This document shows, piece after piece, positions 26,661 through 35,683 of a stretch of DNA of 64,000 nucleotides. A model generated the notes under the pieces. That model had not been told where the DNA came from. It worked only from the letters and a program-made list of their open reading frames with translations, and did not search any database. Origin of the DNA: Agathobaculum desmolans ATCC 43058 (GTDB taxonomy: Bacteria > Bacillota > Clostridia > Oscillospirales > Butyricicoccaceae); NCBI RefSeq assembly GCF_000701665.1, contig NZ_JNJN01000003.1:1-64000 (forward strand), given 5' to 3'. How positions within the stretch are numbered: the first letter of the stretch is position 1; each line of letters begins with the position of its first letter. The translations under genes were made by a program, and so were the position numbers.

Positions 26661-29390
26661 TTGAAAAAACGTATTTTCAGCGGTCTATTGGCCGCTATGA
26701 TGCTGTTTACCAGTGCGTTTGCCGCCGGCGGCGAGGCGATGCCCGCAGCGGGGGAGCAGCCGTCTGCCGGGGCGCAGCAGACCGGTGCGGCGCTGCGTTT
26801 TGCGGTTACGCTGCCGGAGGGTGAAACGGCCTTGAGCGATTCCCTGGCCGCAGCGCTGCGCGCGGTGCTGGAGGGGCGTCTGGCGCAGCTCGGTTTGGAG
26901 CAGGCGGCGGTCACGATCGACGGGGAGACGCACACGGTTACCGTTGCCCTGCCCGACGGTGCGGAAGCCGCAGGCGTGGCGGCGTTTTTGGCGCAGCCCA
27001 ACACGCTGCAGCTGGCAGACCGGGACGGTGGTATTTGGCTGACGGGAGACGGTATCGCCGCCGCCGAAGCGGATCTGGGGCAGGACGGCAGTTACAGCCT
27101 GACCCTGTTCTGGACCGAGGAAGGCGGCAAGACGCTGGCCGAACATGCCGGACCGGAGGATGCTGTGCTGTATCTGCTGCTGGACGGTGAGCAGGCCGGT
27201 CAAACAACGGTAAAGGCTGCGCAGAACGAAAGCTGCACGCTGGAGGACGATTTTACCGAGGGAGAAGCCAAGCTGCTGGCAGCCCGCATTATGGCGGGGG
27301 AGCTGCCTGCCGCACTGACCTTGACGGATGAAGAGCTGCCCGAGCCGGTGCAGCCGGCATTTCCGGATATTGCAGGACATTGGGCTTATGATGCATTACA
27401 GCGCGGCGCGGAACTGGGTATCCTGAACGGCATCGACGGCAAGATGATGCCGGATAACCCGATCAAGCGCTCGGAGGCGGTTGTGATGCTCAACCGTGTG
27501 CTGGGCGCACAGATCGCGGACGACACGAGCGGGCTGACAAGCGTTCCCCCGAGCCTGTGGTTTGCGGAGGATCTGGGCAAGGCCATCCATCTGGGGCTGA
27601 TCCCGGCAGATGACGACCGCAATTTTGACACCGCTGCCAGCCGCGCGGAAGCCTTTGTGCTGATGGCGCGTGCCTTCGGCTTTTCCGGTGCGGAAGGCGA
27701 CAGCGATGTGCTGACTGCTTTTACCGACCTTTCTTCGATGACGGCGGAGCAGCGGCAGGCGGCAGCGGCGCTGGTGCAGGCAGGTGTGGTAAACGGCATT
27801 ACAGATACTACCCTCAGCCCGCAGGGCAAGCTGACGCGCGCCCAGTTTGTCACCATGTTTATGCGCATTGCCAACCAGATCATTACCGCGCCTGCGGAAG
27901 ACGAGCCGGCACCGGAGGTTTCCACGCTGGAGCAGAATACGCTGCTCCGGCTTGCGCAGATTGAGCTGTCCGAGCTGGCAGGGGACGGAGACTTGCTCTT
28001 CCCGGTGGTAACGGAAAAGGCGCAGCTGAATGGCGTGACCCTTACGGGCCGTGTAGTGCTCAAGGGTATGGAGGATATTGACTTTACCGCGAAAAACGGC
28101 ACACAGCTCGGTGCAATCATCGCAGATCCTGCGGGCGCGGCGGATATCAGCCTGACCGATACCACCGCTGTACATACGCTGGTCATCGCCGGAACGGGCG
28201 GCGCAGTATCGATGAAAGGCGATGTGACCAATATCGAGATCACGGCTTCCGGCCGCACGATCGACCTTTCTGATATGGATGCGGAGCGGCTGGTCATCAC
28301 CGGCAGCAATAATACCATTAAAATGAACGGCACGGCAGGCGAGGTCGTGATCAGCGGCGGTGCAAAGAACAATGTATTAACGCTGAACCGTGCAGTGGAC
28401 AGCCTGACCGTAGCCGGGATCGGCACGCGGGTGAACGGCAGCGGCCGGGCAAAGAGCGTGGATATCCGCGCGGTTGACTGCGAGGTTTCTATTTCGGCAG
28501 ATGCCAAAACCGAGAATATCGACCGCGGACTGACCGGTGTGACGGTCGATATCACTGTGCCGGACAAGGTGCCGGCGGGCGGCTCGCTTGCGACCGAGGT
28601 GCGTTTTACCGGTGTGGAAGAGGACAAGGTGTGCACCGCCCAGTGGTATCAGGACGGCAAGGCGCTTTCCGGCTACCGCAACGATCAATTCAGCCTGACG
28701 GCGGATACGGTCTCCCGCCAGACGACCACCTTCAAATTTACCAAGAATATGAAAACCACGGTGACGGTCGGCTTCAAGCTGATCTATCAGAATCCTTCCA
28801 CCGGCGAAACCGAGGAGGTCTACGCGGAAAAGACCGTGCCGATCGAAAATTATTCGGATGAGTGGTATTACCAGCGCGACGTGAACCGGGTGCTCAAGCT
28901 GGTTTCCTCTACTTACCGCGGCAATTACACCACCGCCTATGCGGTCAATAATGATTACAAGCCCTATGAAAAGGAAGTCTGGGTCAATGCCAAGGGATAT
29001 TCCAGCCGCAGCCAGTATTTGCTGTGGATCAACCGCGCATACCAGCATGTCAATGTGTTCCAAGGCTCTAAGGGCAACTGGAAGCTGATCAAATCCTTTT
29101 TGGTGGGCACCGGCGCGGCCGGTACGCCTACACGGACCGGTCTGACCACCGTATCTTATAAATCGGCGGGCGGATGGACGACCGGTACCTATACCGTGCG
29201 TCCGGTCGTTGGCTTCTATCCGGGTACGGGTTATGCGTTCCATTCGCGCCTGTGCTATCCGGGTACGGATAAGGAATATGATTTCAGTGCGGGCTATCCG
29301 GTTTCGCACGGCTGTATCCGTATGTACAAGAACGATGTCAAATGGATCTACAATAATGTGCCGGTGGGGACGACGGTTGTTATCCACTGA
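26661..29390 (+). CDS. Secreted SecD-like / SLH / L,D-transpeptidase fusion protein
   Basis: 909 residues from TTG at 26661 after AGGGGG. Signal peptide 1-22. About 45-215 resembles the SecD extracytoplasmic P1 region: RLAQLGLEQAAVTIDG, LTGDGIAAAEADLGQDGSYS, LYLLLDGEQAG, DFTEGEAKLLAARIMAGELP. Three SLH repeats follow (about 232-410; FPDIAGHWAYDALQRGAELG first). Residues 450-620 are strand repeats of beta-helix type, then an Ig-like stretch. The C terminus (about 775-909) is a YkuD domain with YPVSHGCIRM, catalytic Cys885. It probably anchors to the cell wall and cross-links peptidoglycan. The SecD-like head in such a protein is unusual. Confidence 0.85.
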   Translation: MKKRIFSGLLAAMMLFTSAFAAGGEAMPAAGEQPSAGAQQTGAALRFAVTLPEGETALSDSLAAALRAVLEGRLAQLGLEQAAVTIDGETHTVTVALPDGAEAAGVAAFLAQPNTLQLADRDGGIWLTGDGIAAAEADLGQDGSYSLTLFWTEEGGKTLAEHAGPEDAVLYLLLDGEQAGQTTVKAAQNESCTLEDDFTEGEAKLLAARIMAGELPAALTLTDEELPEPVQPAFPDIAGHWAYDALQRGAELGILNGIDGKMMPDNPIKRSEAVVMLNRVLGAQIADDTSGLTSVPPSLWFAEDLGKAIHLGLIPADDDRNFDTAASRAEAFVLMARAFGFSGAEGDSDVLTAFTDLSSMTAEQRQAAAALVQAGVVNGITDTTLSPQGKLTRAQFVTMFMRIANQIITAPAEDEPAPEVSTLEQNTLLRLAQIELSELAGDGDLLFPVVTEKAQLNGVTLTGRVVLKGMEDIDFTAKNGTQLGAIIADPAGAADISLTDTTAVHTLVIAGTGGAVSMKGDVTNIEITASGRTIDLSDMDAERLVITGSNNTIKMNGTAGEVVISGGAKNNVLTLNRAVDSLTVAGIGTRVNGSGRAKSVDIRAVDCEVSISADAKTENIDRGLTGVTVDITVPDKVPAGGSLATEVRFTGVEEDKVCTAQWYQDGKALSGYRNDQFSLTADTVSRQTTTFKFTKNMKTTVTVGFKLIYQNPSTGETEEVYAEKTVPIENYSDEWYYQRDVNRVLKLVSSTYRGNYTTAYAVNNDYKPYEKEVWVNAKGYSSRSQYLLWINRAYQHVNVFQGSKGNWKLIKSFLVGTGAAGTPTRTGLTTVSYKSAGGWTTGTYTVRPVVGFYPGTGYAFHSRLCYPGTDKEYDFSAGYPVSHGCIRMYKNDVKWIYNNVPVGTTVVIH

Positions 29391-29392
29391 GT

Positions 29393-29512
29393 CGGCAGTT
29401 TCTCGATCGAAACCACGCTTTTGATCGCATTTGCGGCTTGCTGCAATGTTCTGTTTGATGCGCGCTGCCGCGCGTATTGGTGAAACGCCTCAACAAAATA
29501 CTTCTTCGACAG
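29393..29512 (-). repeat. Mosaic hairpin repeat, type 2, short copy
   Basis: Minus orientation: left end TGTCGAAGAAGTATTTTGTT at 29512, H0 (GCGCGGCAGCGCGC), an H1 remnant (CATTGCAGCAAGCCGCAAATG), no H2 or H3, then H4 (CGATCAAAAGCGTGGTTTCG) ending near the transpeptidase stop. It lies between that stop codon and the terminator at 29517. Confidence 0.75.
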
Positions 29513-29516
29513 ACTG

Positions 29517-29546
29517 ACACGGGTGTGCTCTGCACACCCGTGTTTT
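29517..29546 (+). terminator. Terminator of the transpeptidase gene
   Basis: Stem ACACGGGTGTGC with GCACACCCGTGT followed by TTTTTG. Separated from its gene by the repeat copy at 29393-29512. Confidence 0.85.
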
Positions 29547-29642
29547 TGTATGCCGAAAGCCCTGATATGCCGGAACGCATGCTTGCGCTGGCGTGCAAAA
29601 GGGGGTATACTGACTGTATCTGAAATTTTGGAGGAATACCCA

Positions 29643-31565
29643 ATGCGGGATGGATTTATCAAGGTTGCGGCGGCTACGCCCGGGCTGCGCGTGGCGGACT
29701 GCGCGTATAACGCGGCCGAAGTGGTGCGGCTGGCGCGTGAAGCGGCGGAAAAAGGCGCACGTCTTATCGTATTTCCTGAGCTGTGTCTGACCGGCTACAC
29801 CTGCGGCGACCTGTTTTTGCAGCAGACCCTGCTGGACGGCGCACTCACCGCGCTGGAAATCGTGTGCCGGGAAACCGCGGCGCTCGAAGCTGTGGTGCTG
29901 GCCGGTCTGCCGCTGCGCGTGCGCGGCAAGCTGTATAATTGCGCCGCAGTGCTCTGCCGGGGCGAGGTGCTGGCCTTTGTACCCAAGCGAAACCTGCCCA
30001 ATTATTCCGAGTTTTACGAACAGCGCCACTTTGTCTCGGGCGACGCGCTCGACTGCATGGAAGGCGTTTGCGTGAAAAACGGCGAGGGCGAGACGGTTTG
30101 CGTGCCGGTGGTGACCGGTCAGGTGTTCGCCTGCGAGGAGCAGCCGCTGTTTACCTTCGGCGTGGAGCTGTGCGAGGATCTGTGGGTCGCGGCGCCGCCG
30201 TCCATCGAGCTGGCGCAGGGCGGCGCGCATATCATCGCCAACCTGTCCGCTTCGGATGAGCTGGTCGGCAAGGCGGCTTACCGCCGCGATCTTGTGCGGC
30301 AGCAGTCCGCGCGGCTGGCCTGCGCCTATGTGTATGCGGATGCGGGTACCGGCGAATCCACACAGGACCTGGTGTTCGCGGGACACGACCTCATCGCGGA
30401 AAACGGAACGCTTTTAGCGGAAAGCCGCCGCTTTACAGAGGGCGTTGTTTACGCGGATATTGATTTAGAGCGCCTTGCCTATGAGCGCCGGCGCATGAAT
30501 ACCTTCGGCGCGGCGGAAACCGGCGTATTTTCCTTTTCCCTGCCCGCGGCGGACTGCGACCTTGCCGACCGGCACTTCCCGCGGCTGCCCTTTGTGCCCG
30601 AAAACAGCGAAAAGCGCGTCGAACGCTGCGAGGAGATTTTGACCATTCAGGCGGCCGGTCTGGCGCGCCGTATTGCGCACACCCACGCGAAAACTGCGGT
30701 GGTCGGCCTGTCCGGCGGGCTGGATTCCACGCTGGCGCTCATTGTGATGGCGCATGCGTTTGACCGCCTCGGTCTGGACCGCAGGGGCATCCTTGCCGTT
30801 ACCATGCCGTGCTTCGGCACGACCGCCCGCACCCGCGGCAACGCGGAAAAGCTGGCGGAAGCCTACGGCGTGACCTTGCAGACCGTGGACATCAAGGCGG
30901 CGGTCGATCAGCACTTTGCCGACATTGGACACGACTGGGATGACCACAGCGTAACCTTTGAAAACGCGCAGGCGCGTATGCGCACGCTGGTGCTGATGGA
31001 TCTGGCGAACAAGCAGGGCGGCATGGTGGTCGGCACGGGCGATCTGTCCGAACTGGCGCTCGGCTGGGCGACCTATAACGGTGACCATATGAGTATGTAC
31101 GGTGTGAACGCCTCCATCCCCAAAACGCTGGTGCGCTATCTGGTCGATTACGAGGCGGGCCGCGCGGGCGGTACGCTGGAAGCCGTGCTGCGCGATATTT
31201 TGGATACACCGGTATCGCCCGAGCTGCTGCCGCCCACGGACGGCGAGATCAGCCAGAAAACCGAGGATCTCGTCGGCCCGTATGAGCTGCACGACTTTTT
31301 CCTGTTTTACATGCTGCGCTTTGGCTATCCGCCGCGCAAAGTGTACCGCGCGGCCTGCCACGCCTTTGCCGGTGTGTATGATGCTGCGGTCATCAAAAAA
31401 TGGCTGACCACCTTTATTCGCCGCTTTTTCACCCAGCAGTTCAAGCGCTCCTGCCTGCCGGACGGCCCCAAGGTCGGCACTGTGGCGCTGTCCCCGCGCG
31501 GGGATTGGCGCATGCCGTCGGACGCCTGCGCGGATCTGTGGCTGGCGGAGGCCGAAGCCCTGTAA
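29643..31565 (+). CDS. nadE: NAD+ synthetase, glutamine-hydrolysing
   Basis: 640 residues from ATG at 29643 after GGAGG. N-terminal nitrilase-type glutaminase (1-300): FPELCLTGYTCGDLF with catalytic Glu, KRNLPNYSEFYEQRHF with Lys, and GVELCEDLW with Cys. C-terminal NAD synthetase (about 330-640): P-loop GLSGGLDSTLALIVM and GTGDLSELALGWATYNGDHMSMYGVN. Converts nicotinic acid adenine dinucleotide to NAD+ using glutamine. The frame is open upstream but only the 29643 start has a ribosome site. Confidence 0.96.
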   Translation: MRDGFIKVAAATPGLRVADCAYNAAEVVRLAREAAEKGARLIVFPELCLTGYTCGDLFLQQTLLDGALTALEIVCRETAALEAVVLAGLPLRVRGKLYNCAAVLCRGEVLAFVPKRNLPNYSEFYEQRHFVSGDALDCMEGVCVKNGEGETVCVPVVTGQVFACEEQPLFTFGVELCEDLWVAAPPSIELAQGGAHIIANLSASDELVGKAAYRRDLVRQQSARLACAYVYADAGTGESTQDLVFAGHDLIAENGTLLAESRRFTEGVVYADIDLERLAYERRRMNTFGAAETGVFSFSLPAADCDLADRHFPRLPFVPENSEKRVERCEEILTIQAAGLARRIAHTHAKTAVVGLSGGLDSTLALIVMAHAFDRLGLDRRGILAVTMPCFGTTARTRGNAEKLAEAYGVTLQTVDIKAAVDQHFADIGHDWDDHSVTFENAQARMRTLVLMDLANKQGGMVVGTGDLSELALGWATYNGDHMSMYGVNASIPKTLVRYLVDYEAGRAGGTLEAVLRDILDTPVSPELLPPTDGEISQKTEDLVGPYELHDFFLFYMLRFGYPPRKVYRAACHAFAGVYDAAVIKKWLTTFIRRFFTQQFKRSCLPDGPKVGTVALSPRGDWRMPSDACADLWLAEAEAL

Positions 31566-31648
31566 GGGGCGCGGCGTGCCGCGTGGGGCAAACGGCGAAG
31601 TATTCGCCCGCCCCGCATGATATTCCGCTGAAAAGGAGAACCAAACCC

Positions 31649-32314
31649 TTGAAAACCATGATCCGCGCACTGGCAGCCGTGTTGACTGCTGTGCTGCTGT
31701 GCTGTAATTTGTATTACGAATTGGCGCCGGGCCGCATCGTCGGCCCGGAGGGTAAGCTGCTGTTTGCAGTGGGTTTCGCCGTTCTGCTCGGCGCTGCGCT
31801 GTTCTACGGCGTGCCGGACGGGGCGCGCACCCGCCGGCGGCACGATTACGTGCTGCTGCTGTTTGCCTATTACTTGTGGGTGCTGGCCAACGTATTGTTT
31901 TTTGACAATGCCTTTGGGCGGGGCTTTTCCATGCACGGCACGCTGGATGCGGTCAATCTGGAGCCGCTGCGCACGATCAAGAACTACCTGCTGGCCTATG
32001 GTTACGGCAATATTTCGCTGCGGCTGGTCGTGCTTAACCTGTTGGGCAATCTGGTGGCCTTTGCGCCGATGGGTGTGTTCCTGCCGGCGTTGTTCCGCTG
32101 GCAGCGCAGCATTTTTTTCTTTACCGCTACGCTGACACTGGGCATTACCACGGTCGAGGTCGCACAAATTTATACCGGCGTGGGTTCCTGTGATGTGGAT
32201 GATCTGATCCTCAATCTGGCGGGGGCGCTGATCGTGTTCCTTATCTGTCGGATCACACCGCTCTGGCGGCGTATCTGTGCGGTCAATCCGCGGCCGAAAA
32301 AGGAAAAGAGCTGA
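31649..32314 (+). CDS. VanZ-family membrane protein
   Basis: 221 residues from TTG at 31649, ten bases after AAAGGAG. Five to six hydrophobic helices. The VanZ core is recognisable: VNLEPLRTIKNYLL, LNLLGNLVAFAPMGVFLP and TTVEVAQIYTGVGSCDVDDLILNLAGALI. VanZ-like proteins are widespread in Firmicutes, and VanZ itself gives low-level teicoplanin resistance; no van cluster is present here, so resistance should not be assumed. Confidence 0.9.
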   Translation: MKTMIRALAAVLTAVLLCCNLYYELAPGRIVGPEGKLLFAVGFAVLLGAALFYGVPDGARTRRRHDYVLLLFAYYLWVLANVLFFDNAFGRGFSMHGTLDAVNLEPLRTIKNYLLAYGYGNISLRLVVLNLLGNLVAFAPMGVFLPALFRWQRSIFFFTATLTLGITTVEVAQIYTGVGSCDVDDLILNLAGALIVFLICRITPLWRRICAVNPRPKKEKS

Positions 32315-32369
32315 GGTTTCGGGACAGCCGGAGCCCCTGCGTTCCGGAAGCAATGCGGGCAGCTGCCAA

Positions 32370-32786
32370 ATGAAAGAACGATATGGTATGAGAAAAGAAC
32401 AGAAGCAAATCGTAATGATTTGTATATTTTTGATAATTGGAGGTATACTGGGATACTTTGTTGCGGCCAATCAAATCAAGCAGCTGAGCGATCCCGCGTA
32501 CATCGCATTTTGGACGGAGCATAATATGCCGGTTCCTGCGCCGTTAGGATATGCAAAAGGCATAATTTCATTTGCCCTGCTGTTTTCCGGGATGCCTGCG
32601 GGGTGGATTTTTTATAATGAGCTATCCCAAAAGTGGCTGACATCCATGGCTCCGAAAATACTGATTGGCATTATTATGTTTCCCATTTATACCTGCATTG
32701 GAGCCGTTGGCGCCATTCCTTTTGTGCTTTACAAAGGGATTTGCCTGTTTAGAAAAACCAATCGGTCATCTGCCCCTAAAACATAA
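32370..32786 (+). CDS. Small membrane protein, unknown, lower GC
   Basis: 138 residues from ATG at 32370 (ATG at 32388 also possible; neither has a good ribosome site). Three hydrophobic segments: IVMICIFLIIGGILGYFVAA, YAKGIISFALLFSGMPAGWIF and ILIGIIMFPIYTCIGAVGAIPFVL. Base composition is noticeably more AT-rich than the flanking genes, suggesting separate origin. No family recognised. Confidence 0.55.
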   Translation: MKERYGMRKEQKQIVMICIFLIIGGILGYFVAANQIKQLSDPAYIAFWTEHNMPVPAPLGYAKGIISFALLFSGMPAGWIFYNELSQKWLTSMAPKILIGIIMFPIYTCIGAVGAIPFVLYKGICLFRKTNRSSAPKT

Positions 32787-32904
32787 CAGCTTGGCACTTT
32801 TATTGTGCCGGATAAAAGTCCGGATGCACAAGCTGATAAAGGAAGCCTGTATCGAGCGGCTGTAAAAACCTTTGTGAACCTGACAAAGCGGATGTGGAAA
32901 ACAA

Positions 32905-32938
32905 AAGGGTGTGCCTGTACGGCACACCCTTGTTTTAT
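32905..32938. terminator. Terminator between convergent genes
   Basis: Stem AAGGGTGTGCC with GGCACACCCTT, loop TGTAC, flanked by A/T-rich sequence on both sides. Serves the small membrane gene and tyrA. Confidence 0.8.
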
Positions 32939-33023
32939 GCTTTTTCGAAACAGATGAATAGAGCCGCAGGGGGAGAACTGCGGACTGCGGAGTCGATTCT
33001 GACGGATCGGTCTGTCTGCGTGG

Positions 33024-33860
33024 TCAGCCCAGACGTTCCTTGCGCTCGCGGCCGTCCCGCAGCAGGGCGGTAAGCGTTTCGCGGTCGCCCGCCCGGATGG
33101 CGCGGCGGTATTCGTCCAGATGTGTGATGATCTCGTCGATTTCATGGGCAAGCGGCTCGGCATTGCACAAAAACAGCTCGCTCCACATGGTTTCGTTCAG
33201 TTTGGCCACGCGGGTCAGATCCTTGTAGCTGCCTGCGGAATAGCCGTTGTGTTTATCTGCTTCCGGGCTTTTGATATAAGCCGAGGACACCACATGCGCG
33301 AGCTGTGAGGTGAAGGCGATCATCCGGTCATGCTGGGCGGGGGTGCAGCGCACCGTTTGCCCGAAGCCGAGCGACATGAAATAGGCTTCCAACTGGTCCA
33401 GCACGCGCTCGGTGCTGCTCTGCGTCGGCACAAAGATCATGCTTGCCCCGTCGAACAGGGTGGGCAGCGAAAAATCCAAACCGGAGAATTCGCGTCCTGC
33501 CATCGGATGCCCGCCGACAAAATGCACGCCGGCCTGCTGCGCTGCGGCATCCAGATGATCGACCATAAACTGCTTGACACCGACCATATCGACGATCACA
33601 CAGCCCTTTTTCAGCTGGGACATATGCTCCAGCAGCCAGTCCACTGTGGCCTGCGGGTACAGGCCGATGATGAGAAGATCGGCTTCCCCGAACAGTGCTT
33701 CGGTTGCAATGGCATCGATCGCGCCGTCCGCCAGCGCCTGCTCTGCCACGCGGCGCGTGCGGTTCCAGCCCAGCACGCGGCTGTGCGTGCGCGCTTTGAT
33801 GGTTTTCGCCATCGAGCCGCCCATCAGGCCCAGCCCGGCAATGAGTACGGTATCAAACAT
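33024..33860 (-). CDS. tyrA: Prephenate dehydrogenase
   Basis: 278 residues from ATG at 33860 after AGGAGG. NAD-binding Rossmann start VLIAGLGLMGGSMAKTI; substrate-site GGHPMAGRE; HDRMIAFTSQLAHVVSSAY is the conserved helix with the catalytic-region His. NAD-dependent oxidative decarboxylation of prephenate to 4-hydroxyphenylpyruvate for tyrosine. No ACT domain, so feedback control of the usual kind is not evident. No other aromatic pathway genes are adjacent. Confidence 0.93.
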   Translation of the reverse strand: MFDTVLIAGLGLMGGSMAKTIKARTHSRVLGWNRTRRVAEQALADGAIDAIATEALFGEADLLIIGLYPQATVDWLLEHMSQLKKGCVIVDMVGVKQFMVDHLDAAAQQAGVHFVGGHPMAGREFSGLDFSLPTLFDGASMIFVPTQSSTERVLDQLEAYFMSLGFGQTVRCTPAQHDRMIAFTSQLAHVVSSAYIKSPEADKHNGYSAGSYKDLTRVAKLNETMWSELFLCNAEPLAHEIDEIITHLDEYRRAIRAGDRETLTALLRDGRERKERLG

Positions 33861-33935
33861 GCGTACAGTCCTCCTGTGGTTTGATTATTTATCAAAATAA
33901 AGTGTAGCCTGTGATGGTGCGTTTGTCAATAAAAA

Positions 33936-33963
33936 GGGCAGCCTGCATGAAAATGCAGGCCGC
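33936..33963 (-). terminator. Terminator downstream of the MATE gene and its repeat
   Basis: Stem GGGCGGCCTGCAT with ATGCAGGCTGCCC followed on the minus strand by TTTTTATTG. The repeat copy 33964-34196 lies between the MATE stop and this hairpin. Confidence 0.8.
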
Positions 33964-34196
33964 CCGAGACTGTCGAAAAACCCCGGTTTTTCCGACAATC
34001 TGTGTTTGGACTACGCCAAACACGGACGAGAAAAAGTTCCTGTGCAGAAACTTTTTCTCTCTCAAAGTATAAACAGTCAGGCACATGTCCTGACTGTTTA
34101 TGCATTTGCGCTGCAAATGCTGTTTTATGCGCGCTGCCGCGCGTGTGGTTCACACGCCATAACAAAATACTTTTTCGGCAAGCTGCGTGTTCCTGC
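33964..34196 (-). repeat. Mosaic hairpin repeat, type 1, best-preserved copy
   Basis: Minus orientation, beginning three bases after the MATE stop. Left end GCCGAAAAAGTATTTTGTTA, then GGCGTGTGAACCACACGC, H0, H1 34101-34120 (GCATTTGC, loop AGC), H2 34069-34101 (AAACAGTCAGG with CCTGACTGTTT, loop ACATGTG), H3 34029-34060, H4 34005-34024 (GTGTTTGG with CCAAACAC), H5 33969-33995 (GTCGGAAAAAC with GTTTTTCGAC). All six hairpins pair without gaps. Confidence 0.9.
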
Positions 34197-34198
34197 TG

Positions 34199-35554
34199 TT
34201 AAAGCGCCGGCAGGTTTTTCTTCCACGTTCCCTTTTTGTAGAACAGTACGGACAGCCCTGAACCGAGGAACCAGCCGAGCGGCCAGCTGGCCCAGATTCC
34301 CGCTTCGCGGAACGGTGCGAACAGCACGATCGTGAAGCCCACACGCAGGATCAGATCGGAAAAGGTTGTGACCATGAAAGGCCGCATGGCGCCCGCGCCG
34401 CGCAGCACGCTGTCGCACACGAATTTGATGCATACGATAATGTAAAACGGCACTACGATGAACAGGAACTGCCGTCCCACTGCGGTTACGCCCGAAGCGC
34501 TGCCCGCCGGGATAAACAGGCCGACCAGCTGCTCGGCAAACGGCAGATAGATCGCGGTGAATACCAGCGCCAGACCGATCGAGAAGGCGGCGCCCGCCTT
34601 AAGACCGGGGCCGATGCGGTCGAGCTTGCGCGCGCCAATGTTCTGTGCCACATAGCTGGACAGACCGGAAGCGAATGACATGCAGCAGGTCAGCGCAAAC
34701 ATATTCACCTTGGTTGCCGCAGAGAAGCCCGCGATGACAGTAGCGCCGCACATATTAACGTAAAACTGGATCACAACGTTGCCGACCGAGACAAAACTCT
34801 GCTGGGCGATCGAAGGCACAGCGTAATTGGTCAGACGGCGCAGCATATCGGGGGAAAACAGCAGGAAATGCCCGTTGGTATCAAACGAACGGGTGCGCCG
34901 CAGCAGCAGGATCAGCGCCAGCACGCCCGCGCCGCCCTGCGCGATAAAGGTCGCCCATGCAACGCCTGCAACGCCCCAGCGGAAGCGTGCCACAAACAGC
35001 AGATCCAGCGCTACATTGGCCACCGAGGATAGAATGAGCAGAAAAAGCGGTGTGCGGCTGTCCCCCATGGCGTTGAAAATGCCCGTGCATACATTGTACA
35101 GAAACAAAAACAGCAATCCGAACACATATACACGCAGATACAGCGAACCATCTGCAAAAATATTATCCGGCGTTTGCAGGGCAGCCATCATGGCATCTGT
35201 GCCCAGTGCGCCGGTCAGTGTCAGCACCAGAGCGATCACCGTGGTGGTGAGAAGTGCGGTGGAGATCGCGGTTTTCATTCGCAGAAAGCGCTTTGCGCCG
35301 AATAATTGGGAAACCAACACGCTGGTGCCGATGTTGACGCCGGTCGCTACCGCAACAAAAAGCTGCGTGATCGGATAGCTGGCGCCGACTGCTGCCAGCG
35401 CCAGCTCGCCGGCTTCGGGCGTTGCAGCAAAGCGGCCGACGATCATGGAGTCTGCCATTTGATACAACTGTTGGAAAGCTACGCTGAGCAGCAGCGGCAG
35501 CGAAAACCAGAACAGCTTGCGGGAGGGGTTGCCCTCGGTCAGGTCAGTGGTCAA
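34199..35554 (-). CDS. MATE-family multidrug/Na+ antiporter
   Basis: 451 residues from TTG at 35554 (GAAGGATC upstream). Twelve hydrophobic helices in two similar halves, with LTEGNPSRKLFWFSLPLLLSVAFQQLYQMADSMIVGRF at the start typical of MATE proteins of the DinF/NorM superfamily. Expected to export cationic compounds in exchange for Na+ or H+; substrate cannot be inferred. The promoter region is short and A/T-rich. Confidence 0.92.
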   Translation of the reverse strand: MTTDLTEGNPSRKLFWFSLPLLLSVAFQQLYQMADSMIVGRFAATPEAGELALAAVGASYPITQLFVAVATGVNIGTSVLVSQLFGAKRFLRMKTAISTALLTTTVIALVLTLTGALGTDAMMAALQTPDNIFADGSLYLRVYVFGLLFLFLYNVCTGIFNAMGDSRTPLFLLILSSVANVALDLLFVARFRWGVAGVAWATFIAQGGAGVLALILLLRRTRSFDTNGHFLLFSPDMLRRLTNYAVPSIAQQSFVSVGNVVIQFYVNMCGATVIAGFSAATKVNMFALTCCMSFASGLSSYVAQNIGARKLDRIGPGLKAGAAFSIGLALVFTAIYLPFAEQLVGLFIPAGSASGVTAVGRQFLFIVVPFYIIVCIKFVCDSVLRGAGAMRPFMVTTFSDLILRVGFTIVLFAPFREAGIWASWPLGWFLGSGLSVLFYKKGTWKKNLPAL

Positions 35555-35651
35555 AACGAGATCCTTCTTTCATCAGATGCATGGGTGAGCGGGATAAACT
35601 TCCTGTTTTCGGCAGTTTTTTGAAAATTACTGCGGATACAGGCAAATTTCA

Positions 35652-35682
35652 GCTCCCCCGGAAACGGGGGAGCTTGGTTTGT
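35652..35682. repeat. 31-bp direct repeat, left copy (hairpin GCTCCCCC...GGGGGAGC)
   Basis: Identical at all 31 positions to 35894-35924. Each copy contains a GCTCCCCCG-GAAA-CGGGGGAGC hairpin followed by TTGGTTTGT. The pair brackets the mosaic repeat copy 35684-35888. Confidence 0.85.
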
Positions 35683-35683
35683 C

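Noticed and set aside
29523-29642. Longer nadE start
   Set aside because: The upstream in-frame codons cross the terminator of the preceding gene, and only the ATG at 29643 has a GGAGG site and gives the normal nitrilase-domain start.
31649-32314. Teicoplanin resistance gene
   Set aside because: VanZ-like proteins are common outside van clusters, and no vanA, vanH or vanX homologues are nearby.
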